From Ancylobacter sonchi (GTDB lineage: Bacteria > Pseudomonadota > Alphaproteobacteria > Rhizobiales > Xanthobacteraceae), in contig NZ_JAHBGF010000011.1 in the NCBI RefSeq assembly GCF_018390695.1, positions 248,001 to 312,000 on the forward strand: DNA of 64,000 nt, given 5' to 3'. Of the stretch, positions 32,091 through 42,130 are shown in pieces. Made by a program: the position numbers and the translations under genes. Each line of letters begins with the position of its first letter. Position 1 is the stretch's first letter. The notes below the pieces were generated by a model, which made no database searches, had not been told where the DNA came from, and saw only the letters and a list, made by a program, of their open reading frames with translations.

Positions 32091-33092
32091 TCAGCCGACC
32101 TCCAGCATGATCTTGCCGATGTGCAGGCTGGTCTCCATGCGGGCATGGGCGGCGGCGGCGTTCTCCAGCGGGAAGGTCTGGTCGAGCACCGGCTTCACCT
32201 TGCCGGCCTCGATCAACGGCCACACCTTGGCGCGCAGCGAGGCGGCGATGGCGGCCTTCTCGGCATTGGGGCGCGAGCGCAGCGTCGAGCCCATATGCGA
32301 CAGCCGCTTCAGCATCAGCCGCATATAGTCGATCTGCACCTTCGAGCCTTCCATGAAGGCGATCTGCACGATGCGCCCGAGCGGCGCCGCCACCTCGTAA
32401 TTGCGGGCGATGTAGGAGCCGCCCACCATGTCGAGGATGACGTTGATGCCCTTGCCCCCGGTCTTCTCCTTGATGACCGCGACGAAGTCCTCGGTCTTGT
32501 AGTCGATGGCGACGTCGGCGCCGAGATCGAGGCAGACCTTGCACTTCTCGGCGCTGCCGGCGGTGGCGAACACGGTGGCGCCATGGGCCTTGGCGAGCTG
32601 GATCGCCGTGGTGCCGATGCCCGAGGTGCCGCCATGCACCAGGAAGGTCTCGCCGGCCTTCAGACCGGCAAGGTCGAACACATTGGTCCAGACGGTGAAG
32701 AAGGTCTCGGGCAGCGCCGCCGCCTCGACCATCGACAGGCCGGCCGGCACCGGCAGCGCCGCATCGGCCTGCGCGAGGCAGTACTGGGCGTAGCCGCCGC
32801 CGGAAACGAGGGCGCAGGCCTTGTCGCCGAGCTTCCAGCCGGTCACGCCCTCGCCGAGCGCCACCACTTCGCCAGCGATCTCGAGGCCCGGAATGTCCGG
32901 CGCGCCGGGCGGCGGCGGATAGAGCCCCTTGCGCTGCATGACGTCCGGCCGGTTGACGCCCGCGGCCGCCACCTTCACGAGGATCTCGCCGGCGCGCGGC
33001 ACCGGAACCGGCCGCGTCTCCGGCACCAGGGCTTCGGGGCCGCCGGGCGTCGGCAGGCCGATGGCGGTCATGGTGGCGGGAAGCTCGGTCAC
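32091..33092 (-). CDS. NAD(P)H-quinone oxidoreductase (MDR family, PIG3-like)
   Basis: The 333-residue protein is a zinc-lacking medium-chain reductase: GroES-like N-terminal domain with GVNRPDVMQRKGLYPPPPGAP, cofactor motif GTSGIGTTAIQLAK near residue 155, and the DYKTEDF region. It reduces quinones with one- or two-electron transfer in related enzymes. The GTG at 33092 has GAGGA 7 bases upstream and is preferred over the ATG at 33071. The gene stands alone. Confidence 0.88.
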   Translation of the reverse strand: MTELPATMTAIGLPTPGGPEALVPETRPVPVPRAGEILVKVAAAGVNRPDVMQRKGLYPPPPGAPDIPGLEIAGEVVALGEGVTGWKLGDKACALVSGGGYAQYCLAQADAALPVPAGLSMVEAAALPETFFTVWTNVFDLAGLKAGETFLVHGGTSGIGTTAIQLAKAHGATVFATAGSAEKCKVCLDLGADVAIDYKTEDFVAVIKEKTGGKGINVILDMVGGSYIARNYEVAAPLGRIVQIAFMEGSKVQIDYMRLMLKRLSHMGSTLRSRPNAEKAAIAASLRAKVWPLIEAGKVKPVLDQTFPLENAAAAHARMETSLHIGKIMLEVG

Positions 33093-33280
33093 GGGGATAT
33101 CCTCGCAGTTTCAGGGCCGGAAGCGCGGCAGCGGGCTGGCAAGCGGTTGAACCGTCAGGTCAAGGCGACTGGTTAAGTCATGCCGCCCGCACTGGCAACC
33201 GACCCCGGCGCGCAATAGATAGCGCTGGGAGAGATGGCCGCAGAAGCGATGGTTCCGCCATCGCCAGCAAGGAGACCGAG

Positions 33281-33481
33281 ATGATCGAGGACGATCCGTT
33301 CAGCATCCGCCCAGCGAAGCTGCCGGCGGCCCATGAGATCGGCGCCGACCTCTCCACCCTGTCGGAGGCCGAGCTCGAGGAACGCATCACGCTGCTGGAA
33401 GCCGAGATCGCGCGGCTGCGCGCCACGCTCAACGGCAAGCGCTCCTCGCGGGCGGCGGCGGACGCCTTCTTCAAGCGATGA
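33281..33481 (+). CDS. DUF1192 small protein
   Basis: The 66-residue acidic protein has the DUF1192 layout: IEDDPFSIRPAKLP at the N terminus, then a helix LSEAELEERITLLEAEIARLRA likely to form a coiled coil, and a basic tail. Function is unknown; the family is nearly restricted to alphaproteobacteria and commonly sits near a DUF1465/rcdA gene, as here. AAGGAG lies 7 bases before the ATG. Confidence 0.88.
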   Translation: MIEDDPFSIRPAKLPAAHEIGADLSTLSEAELEERITLLEAEIARLRATLNGKRSSRAAADAFFKR

Positions 33482-33549
33482 GGCAGGCTTCGGGTGACGA
33501 GGCCGGCTTCCCGCCGCCTCCCGCCCGCCGGCTTCCCGCCGCCGATGGG

Positions 33550-33564
33550 TTAACGGCGCGTTAA
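33550..33564 (+). promoter_or_regulatory. CtrA box: Perfect CtrA-type box upstream of rcdA
   Basis: TTAA-CGGCGCG-TTAA fits the full TTAA-N7-TTAA consensus. It lies 275 bp before rcdA and directly upstream of a segment ending in an intrinsic terminator, so it could drive a short RNA, rcdA, or both. Confidence 0.6.
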
Positions 33565-33579
33565 GCTTTCCGAAGCATT

Positions 33580-33679
33580 ATCGGGGACAGTCCAGCTCCT
33601 GGACGCGAGTGGCACCTGTCACTCTGTTTGACGCCTCCCTGTCTTGACCTATCGAGCCGCCTGCGGGCGGCTCTTTTTT
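33580..33679 (+). ncRNA. Candidate small RNA or attenuated rcdA leader
   Basis: Downstream of the CtrA-type box the non-coding interval contains a hairpin (GTCCAG-CTC-CTGGAC, 33590-33604), a second inverted pair (GAGTG/CACTC), and a strong terminator: GAGCCGCC-TGCG-GGCGGCTC (33654-33673) followed by six T. No ORF with a start and ribosome site fits. The 5' end is a guess. The rest of 33482-33838 shows no gene. Confidence 0.5.
33654..33679 (+). terminator. Intrinsic terminator before rcdA
   Basis: An 8-bp GC stem with a TGCG loop is followed by TTTTTT. It lies 358 bp beyond... the region upstream of rcdA rather than at a gene end: the preceding DUF1192 gene stops 172 bp earlier, and rcdA starts 160 bp later. 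Confidence 0.88.
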
Positions 33680-33838
33680 GGCCCTGCACCCAGACGGTGG
33701 GTTGCGGGGACAGTGGCGCCGTCCGTCGCACGCGACTGGACAGCCGGCCCGACGCGCGCGACATCATGCCCGGGGATTGCGGGCAGGGCGGGCGAATCAG
33801 GCGCGGCAGAGCCGCCGCGCCGGCGCGGAGTGACGGAG

Positions 33839-34477
33839 ATGGCGAAGCGGACGCCCGACAGGCCGGGTTTCGGAGGGCGGGGTTTCGACGGGCAGGGTAT
33901 CGGCGGATCGGCCTCGGACGGGGCGGATCGCGGCGAGACCGCGCTCGCCGCGCCGGCCGACCTTGCCGACCTCGACGCCGGGACCGCCGACGGGCGGCTG
34001 GTAAGCCTCGCCGCACGGCGGGTCGCCTCCCCCGCCTTCGCCGCGCTGTTCGCCGAGGGCATCGCCCTGATCGACGCCAGCGCCGATTATCTCGACGGGT
34101 CCGGCCGGGCCGAGTGCGCCGCACTGGAACGCCGGGCGCAGGCCGCCTATGCCGAGGAAAGCCGCCGCCTGTCGACGCGGCTGATGAACCTCACCTCCTG
34201 GCTGCTGCTGCAGAAGGCGGTGAGCGAGGGCGACATGAGCGCCGAAACCGCCCGCCGCGAAGCCGGCAAGATCGACCTCGGCGCCGACGCCCCCTCCCCC
34301 GAGGCGGATGCCCGGCTGCCGGCGCCGCTGGCGGCGCTCATCCTGCGCAGCCTCGACCTCGAGCGCCGGGTGCGGCAGCTCGACGCGGCGCTGAAGGCGC
34401 GCCGGCCCGGCGAGCGCCCCGCCAATGCGGTCGCCGGCCAGATCGGCCGGCTGCGCTCCGCCTTCGAACGGCCGTGA
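33839..34477 (+). CDS. rcdA: DUF1465 protein, RcdA-type adaptor for CtrA degradation
   Basis: RcdA of Caulobacter belongs to DUF1465 and helps deliver CtrA to ClpXP. The 212-residue product shows the family core from about residue 55: LVSLAARRVASPAFAALF, YLDGSGRAECAALERRAQAAYAEES and STRLMNLTSWLLLQKAVSEGDM. An extra Gly/Asp-rich N terminus of about 50 residues precedes it. The start could also be a GTG at 33830 (GTGACGGAG), which leaves the GGAG inside the gene. A CtrA-type box upstream suggests feedback. Confidence 0.82.
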   Translation: MAKRTPDRPGFGGRGFDGQGIGGSASDGADRGETALAAPADLADLDAGTADGRLVSLAARRVASPAFAALFAEGIALIDASADYLDGSGRAECAALERRAQAAYAEESRRLSTRLMNLTSWLLLQKAVSEGDMSAETARREAGKIDLGADAPSPEADARLPAPLAALILRSLDLERRVRQLDAALKARRPGERPANAVAGQIGRLRSAFERP

Positions 34478-34572
34478 GGCAATGCCCCGCCGGCGCGGGA
34501 AAACCCCGCAGCGGCGGGCGCGCCGGCACGCGAGATGACCGGCCGATTGTCTAAAGCCATGACGACAAACGA

Positions 34573-34599
34573 AAACCCCCGCGCGCGGCACGGGGGTTT
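34573..34599 (-). terminator. Intrinsic terminator downstream of rpmE
   Basis: AAACCCCCG and CGGGGGTTT form a stem; on the minus strand TTTTCGTTTG follows. It also lies about 95 bp after the convergent rcdA and may serve both. Confidence 0.75.
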
Positions 34600-34641
34600 C
34601 GGGTAGTCGTCGTCGCGAAGCGCGACGGCTTCGGGGCCAGA

Positions 34642-34866
34642 TCAGGCCTTGAGGAAGCCGGCGAACTTCTTCTGGAACCGCGACACGCGGCCGCCGCGGT
34701 CGAGCAGCTGCTGCGAACCGCCGGTCCACGCCGGGTGAACCTTGGGGTCGATGTCGAGCTGAAGGGTGTCGCCCTCCTTGCCGTAGGTCGACCGGGTCGT
34801 GTACTCGGTGCCGTCCGTCATCACCACTTTCACGAAGTGGTAGTCGGGATGGATGTTGCTCTTCAT
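34642..34866 (-). CDS. rpmE: 50S ribosomal protein L31
   Basis: The 74-residue protein starts [19 protein letters not shown] and contains HPAWTGG, the L31 signature. The zinc-binding CxxC motif is absent, so it is the zinc-independent (C-minus) form normal for alphaproteobacteria. The ATG at 34866 is the family start; a longer frame to 34983 adds unrelated sequence. It is divergent from the ABC exporter gene. Confidence 0.95.
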   Translation of the reverse strand: MKSNIHPDYHFVKVVMTDGTEYTTRSTYGKEGDTLQLDIDPKVHPAWTGGSQQLLDRGGRVSRFQKKFAGFLKA

Positions 34867-34949
34867 GGGTTGCATCCTCGCCGCCGCGGGGCCGGCCCCT
34901 TCCGAGGGAGCCACGCGGCGATCTTCAAAAACGATCCTGCCGGAAATCC

Positions 34950-36803
<1,854 letters not shown>

Positions 36804-36850
36804 GCGGCGGCGTCAGGCTCGCAGGCTCGGCGACCGGCTCGCCGGCGGCC

Positions 36851-37315
36851 TCACGGGACCCGACGCTCCATGCGCAGCGTCGGGCGGCCGGAGGTCGGGT
36901 TGGTGCCGCGCGCGGTCACCACGAAGCCCAGCGTCGCGTAAAAGCGCACCGCGCGATCGTTCTCCTCATTGACGTCCAGCGTCAGGCTGGCCGGCGAGAC
37001 CGCCGCCGCCGCCTCGATCAGCGCCCGCGCAATGCCGCGCCCCCAATGGTCAGGATGCACCGCCAGCTGGTCGACATAGCCGGTCGACGGGTCGACGGTG
37101 ACGAAGCCCAGCGCCCGGCCGGCGTCGTCCACCGCCGTCTCCACCCGCGTGCCGGCATCGATCAGCACGCCGATGCGCCGGCACAGCCAGCCGCGACGGG
37201 CCTCGAAATCGATCTCCGGCATGGCTTCCTGCCAGCTCTCGACCCACAGATCGGCGATCGCCGGCATCTGGTCCCAGCCGAAACCGCGCAACACGGGCGA
37301 ACCGGAAGCGATCAT
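36851..37315 (-). CDS. GNAT-family N-acetyltransferase
   Basis: The 154-residue protein has the GNAT acetyl-CoA motif A (VDQLAVHPDHWGRGIARALI, residues 80-99) and motif B with NEENDRAVRFYATLGF. The acceptor is unknown. It lies between the exporter and the OmpA-like gene with no clear operon partner. Confidence 0.88.
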   Translation of the reverse strand: MIASGSPVLRGFGWDQMPAIADLWVESWQEAMPEIDFEARRGWLCRRIGVLIDAGTRVETAVDDAGRALGFVTVDPSTGYVDQLAVHPDHWGRGIARALIEAAAAVSPASLTLDVNEENDRAVRFYATLGFVVTARGTNPTSGRPTLRMERRVP

Positions 37316-37358
37316 CTCAGCGCCCGCCTTTCGTCGCCGGCCGCTTCATCGCCCGCCC

Positions 37359-38396
37359 CTACCGTTCGGTGAGTTTCAGCTCGATGCGACGGTTGCGGTT
37401 GCGCGCCTCGTCGGTGTCGCTGCCGTCGAGCGGCTGGTATTCGCCGAAGCCGGCGGCGACCAGATGCTGCGGGGACACGCCCTTACCGGCCAGATACTGC
37501 ACCACCGCGATGGCGCGCGCCGCCGACAGCTCCCAGTTGGACGGGTATTGCGGCGTCTGGATCGGCCGGTCGTCGGTATGGCCGTCGACGCGCAGCACCC
37601 AGGCGAGGTCGGAGGGGATCTCCTTCTCCAGCTGGATCAGCGCCGCGGCGATCTGGTCCAGCGCCGGCATCGATTCCGGACGCAGCCCGGAGGCGGCGCG
37701 GTCGAAGAATATCTCCGACTGGAACACGAAGCGGTCGCCGACCACGCGGATGCCCGGCCGGTTGCCGAGAATGGCGTTCAGCCGGCCGAAGAACTCCGAG
37801 CGGTAGCGGGTGAGTTCCTGCACGCGTTGCGCCAGCGCGACATTGAGCCGGCGGCCGAGATCGGTGAGGCGGGCCTGACTCTCGCTGTCCTTCTTCTCGG
37901 CGATGTTCAGCGCCTCGTCCAGCGCCGCCACCTGCTTGCGCAGCGCGGCGATCTGCTGGTTGAGCAGCGCGATCTGCTGGGCGGCGTCGGTGGTGGCGTC
38001 CTTCTGCTGCGCCAGCTGGCGGCCGAGCTCCGCGTTCTGGCCCTGCGCCGCCGACAGGTCGGCCGGCACCGAAGCGGCGGCCTCGGCGGCGTCGAGCAGG
38101 TCGCTGCGCTCCTTCTCCAGCGCCAGGAGGCTGGCGCGCAGATTGCCGATCTCGGAAGCGGATTCGTCCTGGCCGGCGCGCTCCAGCGCCAGCTGGTCGG
38201 TGAGCGCGCGGATCTGCGCCTGCAGCCGCGACATCGCGTCGTCCTTGCCGGTCATCTCCTGGGTCAGGAAGAACTGCGCCAGCACGAACACCGACAACAG
38301 GAAGATGAAGACCATCAGCAGCGTCGACAGCGCGTCGACGAAGCCGGGCCAGTAGTCGATCGTGCGTTCGCGACCGCGGGAGCGTCCTAGCGCCAT
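37359..38396 (-). CDS. OmpA/MotB-like membrane protein with coiled coil
   Basis: The 345-residue protein has one N-terminal membrane span (residues 17-40, FVDALSTLLMVFIFLLSVF) whose Asp could carry protons as in MotB/TolR/ExbD. A long coiled coil follows (about 48-190), then a C-terminal OmpA-like peptidoglycan-binding domain (VDGHTDDRPIQ and NWELSAARAIAVVQYLAGKG). It starts 13 bp after the MotA-like gene. Together they form a putative proton-driven stator complex of unknown output, conserved in this class. Confidence 0.83.
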   Translation of the reverse strand: MALGRSRGRERTIDYWPGFVDALSTLLMVFIFLLSVFVLAQFFLTQEMTGKDDAMSRLQAQIRALTDQLALERAGQDESASEIGNLRASLLALEKERSDLLDAAEAAASVPADLSAAQGQNAELGRQLAQQKDATTDAAQQIALLNQQIAALRKQVAALDEALNIAEKKDSESQARLTDLGRRLNVALAQRVQELTRYRSEFFGRLNAILGNRPGIRVVGDRFVFQSEIFFDRAASGLRPESMPALDQIAAALIQLEKEIPSDLAWVLRVDGHTDDRPIQTPQYPSNWELSAARAIAVVQYLAGKGVSPQHLVAAGFGEYQPLDGSDTDEARNRNRRIELKLTER

Positions 38397-38409
38397 GGAC
38401 CCGCCCTCC

Positions 38410-39495
38410 TCAGGCCCGCTCGCGGTCGTTCTCGCGGGCGAGACGTTCGAGCAGCTTCTTGATGTCCTTCTGCTGCTCGGCCTGCGCCTCCACCCAGTCG
38501 CGTACCATCTGCTGCTCCGAGCGCATGTGCTGCACCAGCCCCTGCAGGCTCTCGGCGAGATGCGCCATCGCGGTGGTGACGCGCTGCGAGCCGGCCTCGG
38601 TCATGGTGCGATCCAGCCGGGCGACGGCGTCGGTGAGGTGGTTGAGATCGAGCTGGGAGAGGCCGGGCGGCGGCAGGAAGGCCGAGGGCGACGGCAGCGG
38701 CGCCGGGCCGGCCGGGGTGACCGGCGTCGCCGACAGGGCGACCGGCACCGGCGCCGGCACCGGCCGCACCTTCTCGACGCCGAGATCCTCCACCGTGGTG
38801 GCGAGCCAGTCCTCGAGATCGGTGTAGAAGCGGTTCTGCGCCTGCCCGGCCTGCAGGTCGAGGAAGCCGAGGATCAGCGAGCCGGCGAGGCCGAACAGCG
38901 AGGACGAGAACGAGATGCCCATGCCCGACAGCGGCGCGGCGAGGCCGGTCTTCATAGCGTCGAACACCGAGCCGGAATTCGGCCCGACATCGAGCGAGGC
39001 GATCACCCCGCCAATGGAGCCGACGGTCTCGATCAGGCCCCAGAAGGTGCCGAGCAGGCCGAGGAACACCAGGAGGCCGGTGAGGTAGCGCAGCAGGTCG
39101 CGGCCCTCGTCGAGGCGGGTGCCGATCGACTCCATGATGCTGCGCATGGTCATCTGCGAGATGGTCATGCGCCCGACGCGGTCGCCGAGCAGCGCCGCCA
39201 TCGGCGCCAGCAGCACCGGGTTGCGCCGCACCTCGATGCCGGGATCGACCAGGCGGAACGCGTTCACCCACTCGACTTCCGGCAACAGGCGGAACACCTG
39301 GCGGAAGGCGAACAGGATGCCGATGGCGAGCACGCCGAAGATGACGCCGTTCAGCCCGGGATTGTAGAGGAAGGCCCGCCAGATCTGCTCGTGCAGCACG
39401 GAGCCGAGCGCCGCGCACAGCAGCAGGAACACGAACATCCGCACCAGGAAGATGCGGGGCGAAGACAGCTTGTGAAAGGGGTCGTTCGCGTCCAT
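38410..39495 (-). CDS. MotA/TolQ/ExbB-like proton-channel protein
   Basis: From the ATG at 39495 the product is 361 residues. It has two N-terminal spans (about 17-36 and 48-66), a cytoplasmic segment, and a MotA/TolQ pore pair with YLTGLLVFLGLLGTFWGLIETV and MGISFSSSLFGLAGSLILGFLDLQ. A Pro-rich linker and a C-terminal helix follow. With the OmpA-like partner it should form a stator unit. No flagellar genes are nearby. Confidence 0.84.
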   Translation of the reverse strand: MDANDPFHKLSSPRIFLVRMFVFLLLCAALGSVLHEQIWRAFLYNPGLNGVIFGVLAIGILFAFRQVFRLLPEVEWVNAFRLVDPGIEVRRNPVLLAPMAALLGDRVGRMTISQMTMRSIMESIGTRLDEGRDLLRYLTGLLVFLGLLGTFWGLIETVGSIGGVIASLDVGPNSGSVFDAMKTGLAAPLSGMGISFSSSLFGLAGSLILGFLDLQAGQAQNRFYTDLEDWLATTVEDLGVEKVRPVPAPVPVALSATPVTPAGPAPLPSPSAFLPPPGLSQLDLNHLTDAVARLDRTMTEAGSQRVTTAMAHLAESLQGLVQHMRSEQQMVRDWVEAQAEQQKDIKKLLERLARENDRERA

Positions 39496-39627
39496 TGCCG
39501 GTGGCCGTCTCCTGCACGCGGCGGCCGCCATAGGACGGCGGTCGCCGAAATCAAGGCCGGACTATGCCACAGCGCGTTCGAAATGAAACGCGCACCAGCG
39601 GAATTCCGCGGAATATGCGCGGAATTC

Positions 39628-40416
39628 TCAGGCCTTGCGCAGCACGTTGAGAAGGTCGCGACGGATGCCCTCATTGCCGGCGATGATCTCGCCCTTGGCC
39701 AGCATCTTGTCGCCATCGGCGAGATCGGAGACGTAGCCGCCGGCCTCGCGCACCAGGATGATGCCCGCCGCCATGTCCCAGGACGACAGGTTGCGCTCCC
39801 AGAAGCCGTCGAAGCGCCCGGCCGCCACCCAGGCGAGGTCGAGCGCCGCGGTGCCGGTGCGGCGCAGGCCGGCGACGCGCGGGGCGAGCGCGGCATATTC
39901 GCGCCCGAAGCCGGCGAGGTCGCCGCGGCCCATATGCGGCAGGCCGCAGCAGATGACGCTGTCCGCCAGCGCCGAGCGGGCGGCGACGCGGATGCGCCGA
40001 TCGTTCATGAAGGCGCCGGCGCCCTTCTCGGCGATGAACATCTCGTCGGTCACGGGATTGAAGATCACGCCGGCGACCGGCACCCCGTCGCGCACCAGCG
40101 CCACCGAGATGCAGAACAGCGGGATGCCGTGCAGGAAGTTGGTGGTGCCGTCGAGCGGATCGACGATCCAGCGGTGCGACTCGTCGCTGCCCTCGCGCTC
40201 GCCGCTCTCCTCCATGATGAAGCCGAAATTCGGCCGCGCCTTGGAGAGTTCCTCGTGCAGGATGCGCTCGGCCTTGCGGTCGGCGTTCGACACGAAATTG
40301 GCCGGTCCCTTGAGCGAGACCTGCAGGTTCTCGACCTCGCCGAAGTCGCGGACGAGGGAGCGGCCGGCCTTGCGGACGGCGGCGACCATGACGGTCATCA
40401 GGGGGGAGCGGATCAT
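39628..40416 (-). CDS. suhB: Inositol monophosphatase family protein
   Basis: The 262-residue protein has the full Mg-dependent phosphatase set: FIMEESGE, WIVDPLDGTTNFLHGIP (metal ligands Asp-x-Leu-Asp-Gly-Thr) and WDMAAGIILVREAGG. SuhB-type enzymes hydrolyse inositol-1-phosphate, and in some bacteria bind RNA polymerase for rRNA synthesis. The gene is monocistronic. Confidence 0.9.
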   Translation of the reverse strand: MIRSPLMTVMVAAVRKAGRSLVRDFGEVENLQVSLKGPANFVSNADRKAERILHEELSKARPNFGFIMEESGEREGSDESHRWIVDPLDGTTNFLHGIPLFCISVALVRDGVPVAGVIFNPVTDEMFIAEKGAGAFMNDRRIRVAARSALADSVICCGLPHMGRGDLAGFGREYAALAPRVAGLRRTGTAALDLAWVAAGRFDGFWERNLSSWDMAAGIILVREAGGYVSDLADGDKMLAKGEIIAGNEGIRRDLLNVLRKA

Positions 40417-40513
40417 GGTGACGGTTCCGGCAAGCTGAGCGGACGAGAGGGAGGAGACCCTGTGCCGTCCGCGGCGCTCACCGTCAAGGGCTCAGTCGGC
40501 CATTCGGGCGCGC

Positions 40514-40780
40514 TCAGCGCACGCCCATGGTCGAGAACGTCACGTCGCCGAAGATCTTCACCGCCGTGTCCTGGCGGGCGATCGACAGCAGGCGTTGCTG
40601 GGCGTGCCGGTCGTCGACCGTCACCGTCACTACCGTAGGCTGCGAATAAGAGGCCTGAACCTGCTCTTCCAGAGCGGGCGCCTCCAGGTGGAGGCGCTTC
40701 AGGAAATCCGTCCGCTCGTCCTGGCTTGAAAAACGAAACAGCAATGTATCCTCCGACGCCTGGGGCGACCCAACGCCCAT
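40514..40780 (-). CDS. Small protein resembling a subtilase propeptide (candidate inhibitor)
   Basis: The 88-residue protein is not of a family I can name. Residues 50-84 (VVTVTVDDRHAQQRLLSIAR, then VKIFGDVTFSTM) have the strand-helix-strand pattern of subtilisin propeptide/I9 inhibitors. They also match residues 40-70 of the subtilase encoded just upstream (MVMQVDD..., AKIYDDVQFEVL). It begins 52 bp after that gene on the same strand. It may inhibit or fold the protease; this is inference from weak similarity. Confidence 0.6.
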   Translation of the reverse strand: MGVGSPQASEDTLLFRFSSQDERTDFLKRLHLEAPALEEQVQASYSQPTVVTVTVDDRHAQQRLLSIARQDTAVKIFGDVTFSTMGVR

Positions 40781-40832
40781 GCTCTTAAGGATGACAAGAT
40801 AGGCAGAGCCTGCCTTTCCGCAAACCCCGCCG

Positions 40833-42053
40833 CTAGGCGACGCTCCAGTCCCGGACCGCCCTGTCGACAGCCGCGACGCAATCGATCACCCCGCTGCCGA
40901 CGCAGTTTGACCCCAGTGGCAGGCCAGAGCAAGTCTCGCGTATCAGTTGTGCCACCTGGGCGGGGCTGGCCGCCGGCGCCACCGACAGGATGAGCGCCGC
41001 GAGGCCCGCCACCTGCGGGCAGGCGCCCGAGGTGCCCCACCAGCCCATGCGGCGATACACCGAGCCCCACGGCACCTCGCCATAGGTCGGGGCGACGCAG
41101 TCCGGCTTGAAGAAACGCTTCGCCCACTCGCCCGGGCCGCGGCTGGAATCCGCGTGCGGCGTCAGCGTGTCGCAATTGGTGAGCAGCCGATCGACCGTGC
41201 CGATGCTGAACACGTCGTCATGGGAGTTCGGCCCCCAGATCGAATTCGGCCCGCACTGGTCGGCCTGATGCTCGCACAGGCCGCTGTGATGGTTGTTGCC
41301 GGCAGCGAAGCACACGAAGATGCCCGACGCGATCGCGTCCTCGACGATGCTCATATAGGGGTGGTCGTCCGGCATCACGTCCGGTGAATCGCAGACATAC
41401 AGGCCGTAGGAATTGGTGGCGACGACCGGCCCCTCCAGCAGGCCCTGCTGCCGCTGCCGCATCAGGCGGTCATAGATCCGGTAGAGATCGACGGATTTGA
41501 GGTTGGTGCGCGCCGAGAGCACCTGCGCCTCCGGCGCCACCCCGTCATAGCGGCCGGTGACGGACGAGCCGGCGGCGATGGCGGCGCACATCGAGCCGTG
41601 GCCGTTGTCGTCGGCCCAGACCTGGCCGCGATAGGCGTCGGCGAGGTCGATGGCCGAGCGGCGGTCCAAACCGATCTCCCGCAGATCGGCATGCACCCCG
41701 GTATCGATGACCACGATCGAGACGCCCCGGCCGCGCGACCGCTCCCACGCTTCGGGCGCGCCGATCTGCTCGATGACGTCCTTCAGGTTACCGAGGGCCA
41801 TGGGCGCCGCCGGACCATCCTGCAGGCCGCCGCCGAGCCCGCCGGGAAGCACCTCGAACTGGACGTCGTCATAGATCTTCGCCCCGAGATCCTGGAGCCG
41901 GTGACGCTCGACGTCGTCGACCTGCATCACCATCGTATCGGACTGGGTGAGCGAGGCCCGCGGACGGCGCTCCGGATGCAGGGTAAGCAGGCTTCCCTGC
42001 AACAGGTCGATCTTGAACTGCGCCGACGGCATGCGAACGAACACGTGATCCAT
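40833..42053 (-). CDS. S8 (subtilisin-like) serine peptidase without a signal peptide
   Basis: The 406-residue protein has the catalytic triad Asp117 (VIDTGVH), His152 (NGHGSMCA) and Ser342 (GTSGACPQVAG), plus oxyanion Asn253 (AAGNNHHSG). The serine context is GTSGACP rather than the common GTSMA. There is no N-terminal signal peptide, so it probably acts in the cytoplasm. Residues 38-70 look like a short propeptide. Several cysteines (for example in LYVCDS, SGLCEHQADQCG) are unusual for a cytoplasmic enzyme. The partner gene downstream resembles the propeptide. Confidence 0.85.
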   Translation of the reverse strand: MDHVFVRMPSAQFKIDLLQGSLLTLHPERRPRASLTQSDTMVMQVDDVERHRLQDLGAKIYDDVQFEVLPGGLGGGLQDGPAAPMALGNLKDVIEQIGAPEAWERSRGRGVSIVVIDTGVHADLREIGLDRRSAIDLADAYRGQVWADDNGHGSMCAAIAAGSSVTGRYDGVAPEAQVLSARTNLKSVDLYRIYDRLMRQRQQGLLEGPVVATNSYGLYVCDSPDVMPDDHPYMSIVEDAIASGIFVCFAAGNNHHSGLCEHQADQCGPNSIWGPNSHDDVFSIGTVDRLLTNCDTLTPHADSSRGPGEWAKRFFKPDCVAPTYGEVPWGSVYRRMGWWGTSGACPQVAGLAALILSVAPAASPAQVAQLIRETCSGLPLGSNCVGSGVIDCVAAVDRAVRDWSVA

Positions 42054-42130
42054 GATTCCCCCCGGAATTCATCCCCGGCGTGGAAACTAGATCATACAAC
42101 CATTGCGAGCAAGTTAAGAAATACGCAACC

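Noticed and set aside
37359-39495. Zorya-type anti-phage system (ZorA/ZorB-like MotA/MotB pair)
   Set aside because: The flanking genes are a GNAT enzyme and an inositol monophosphatase; no ZorC, ZorD or ZorE-like helicase or nuclease is present. Chromosomal MotA/OmpA-like pairs of this kind occur normally in alphaproteobacteria.
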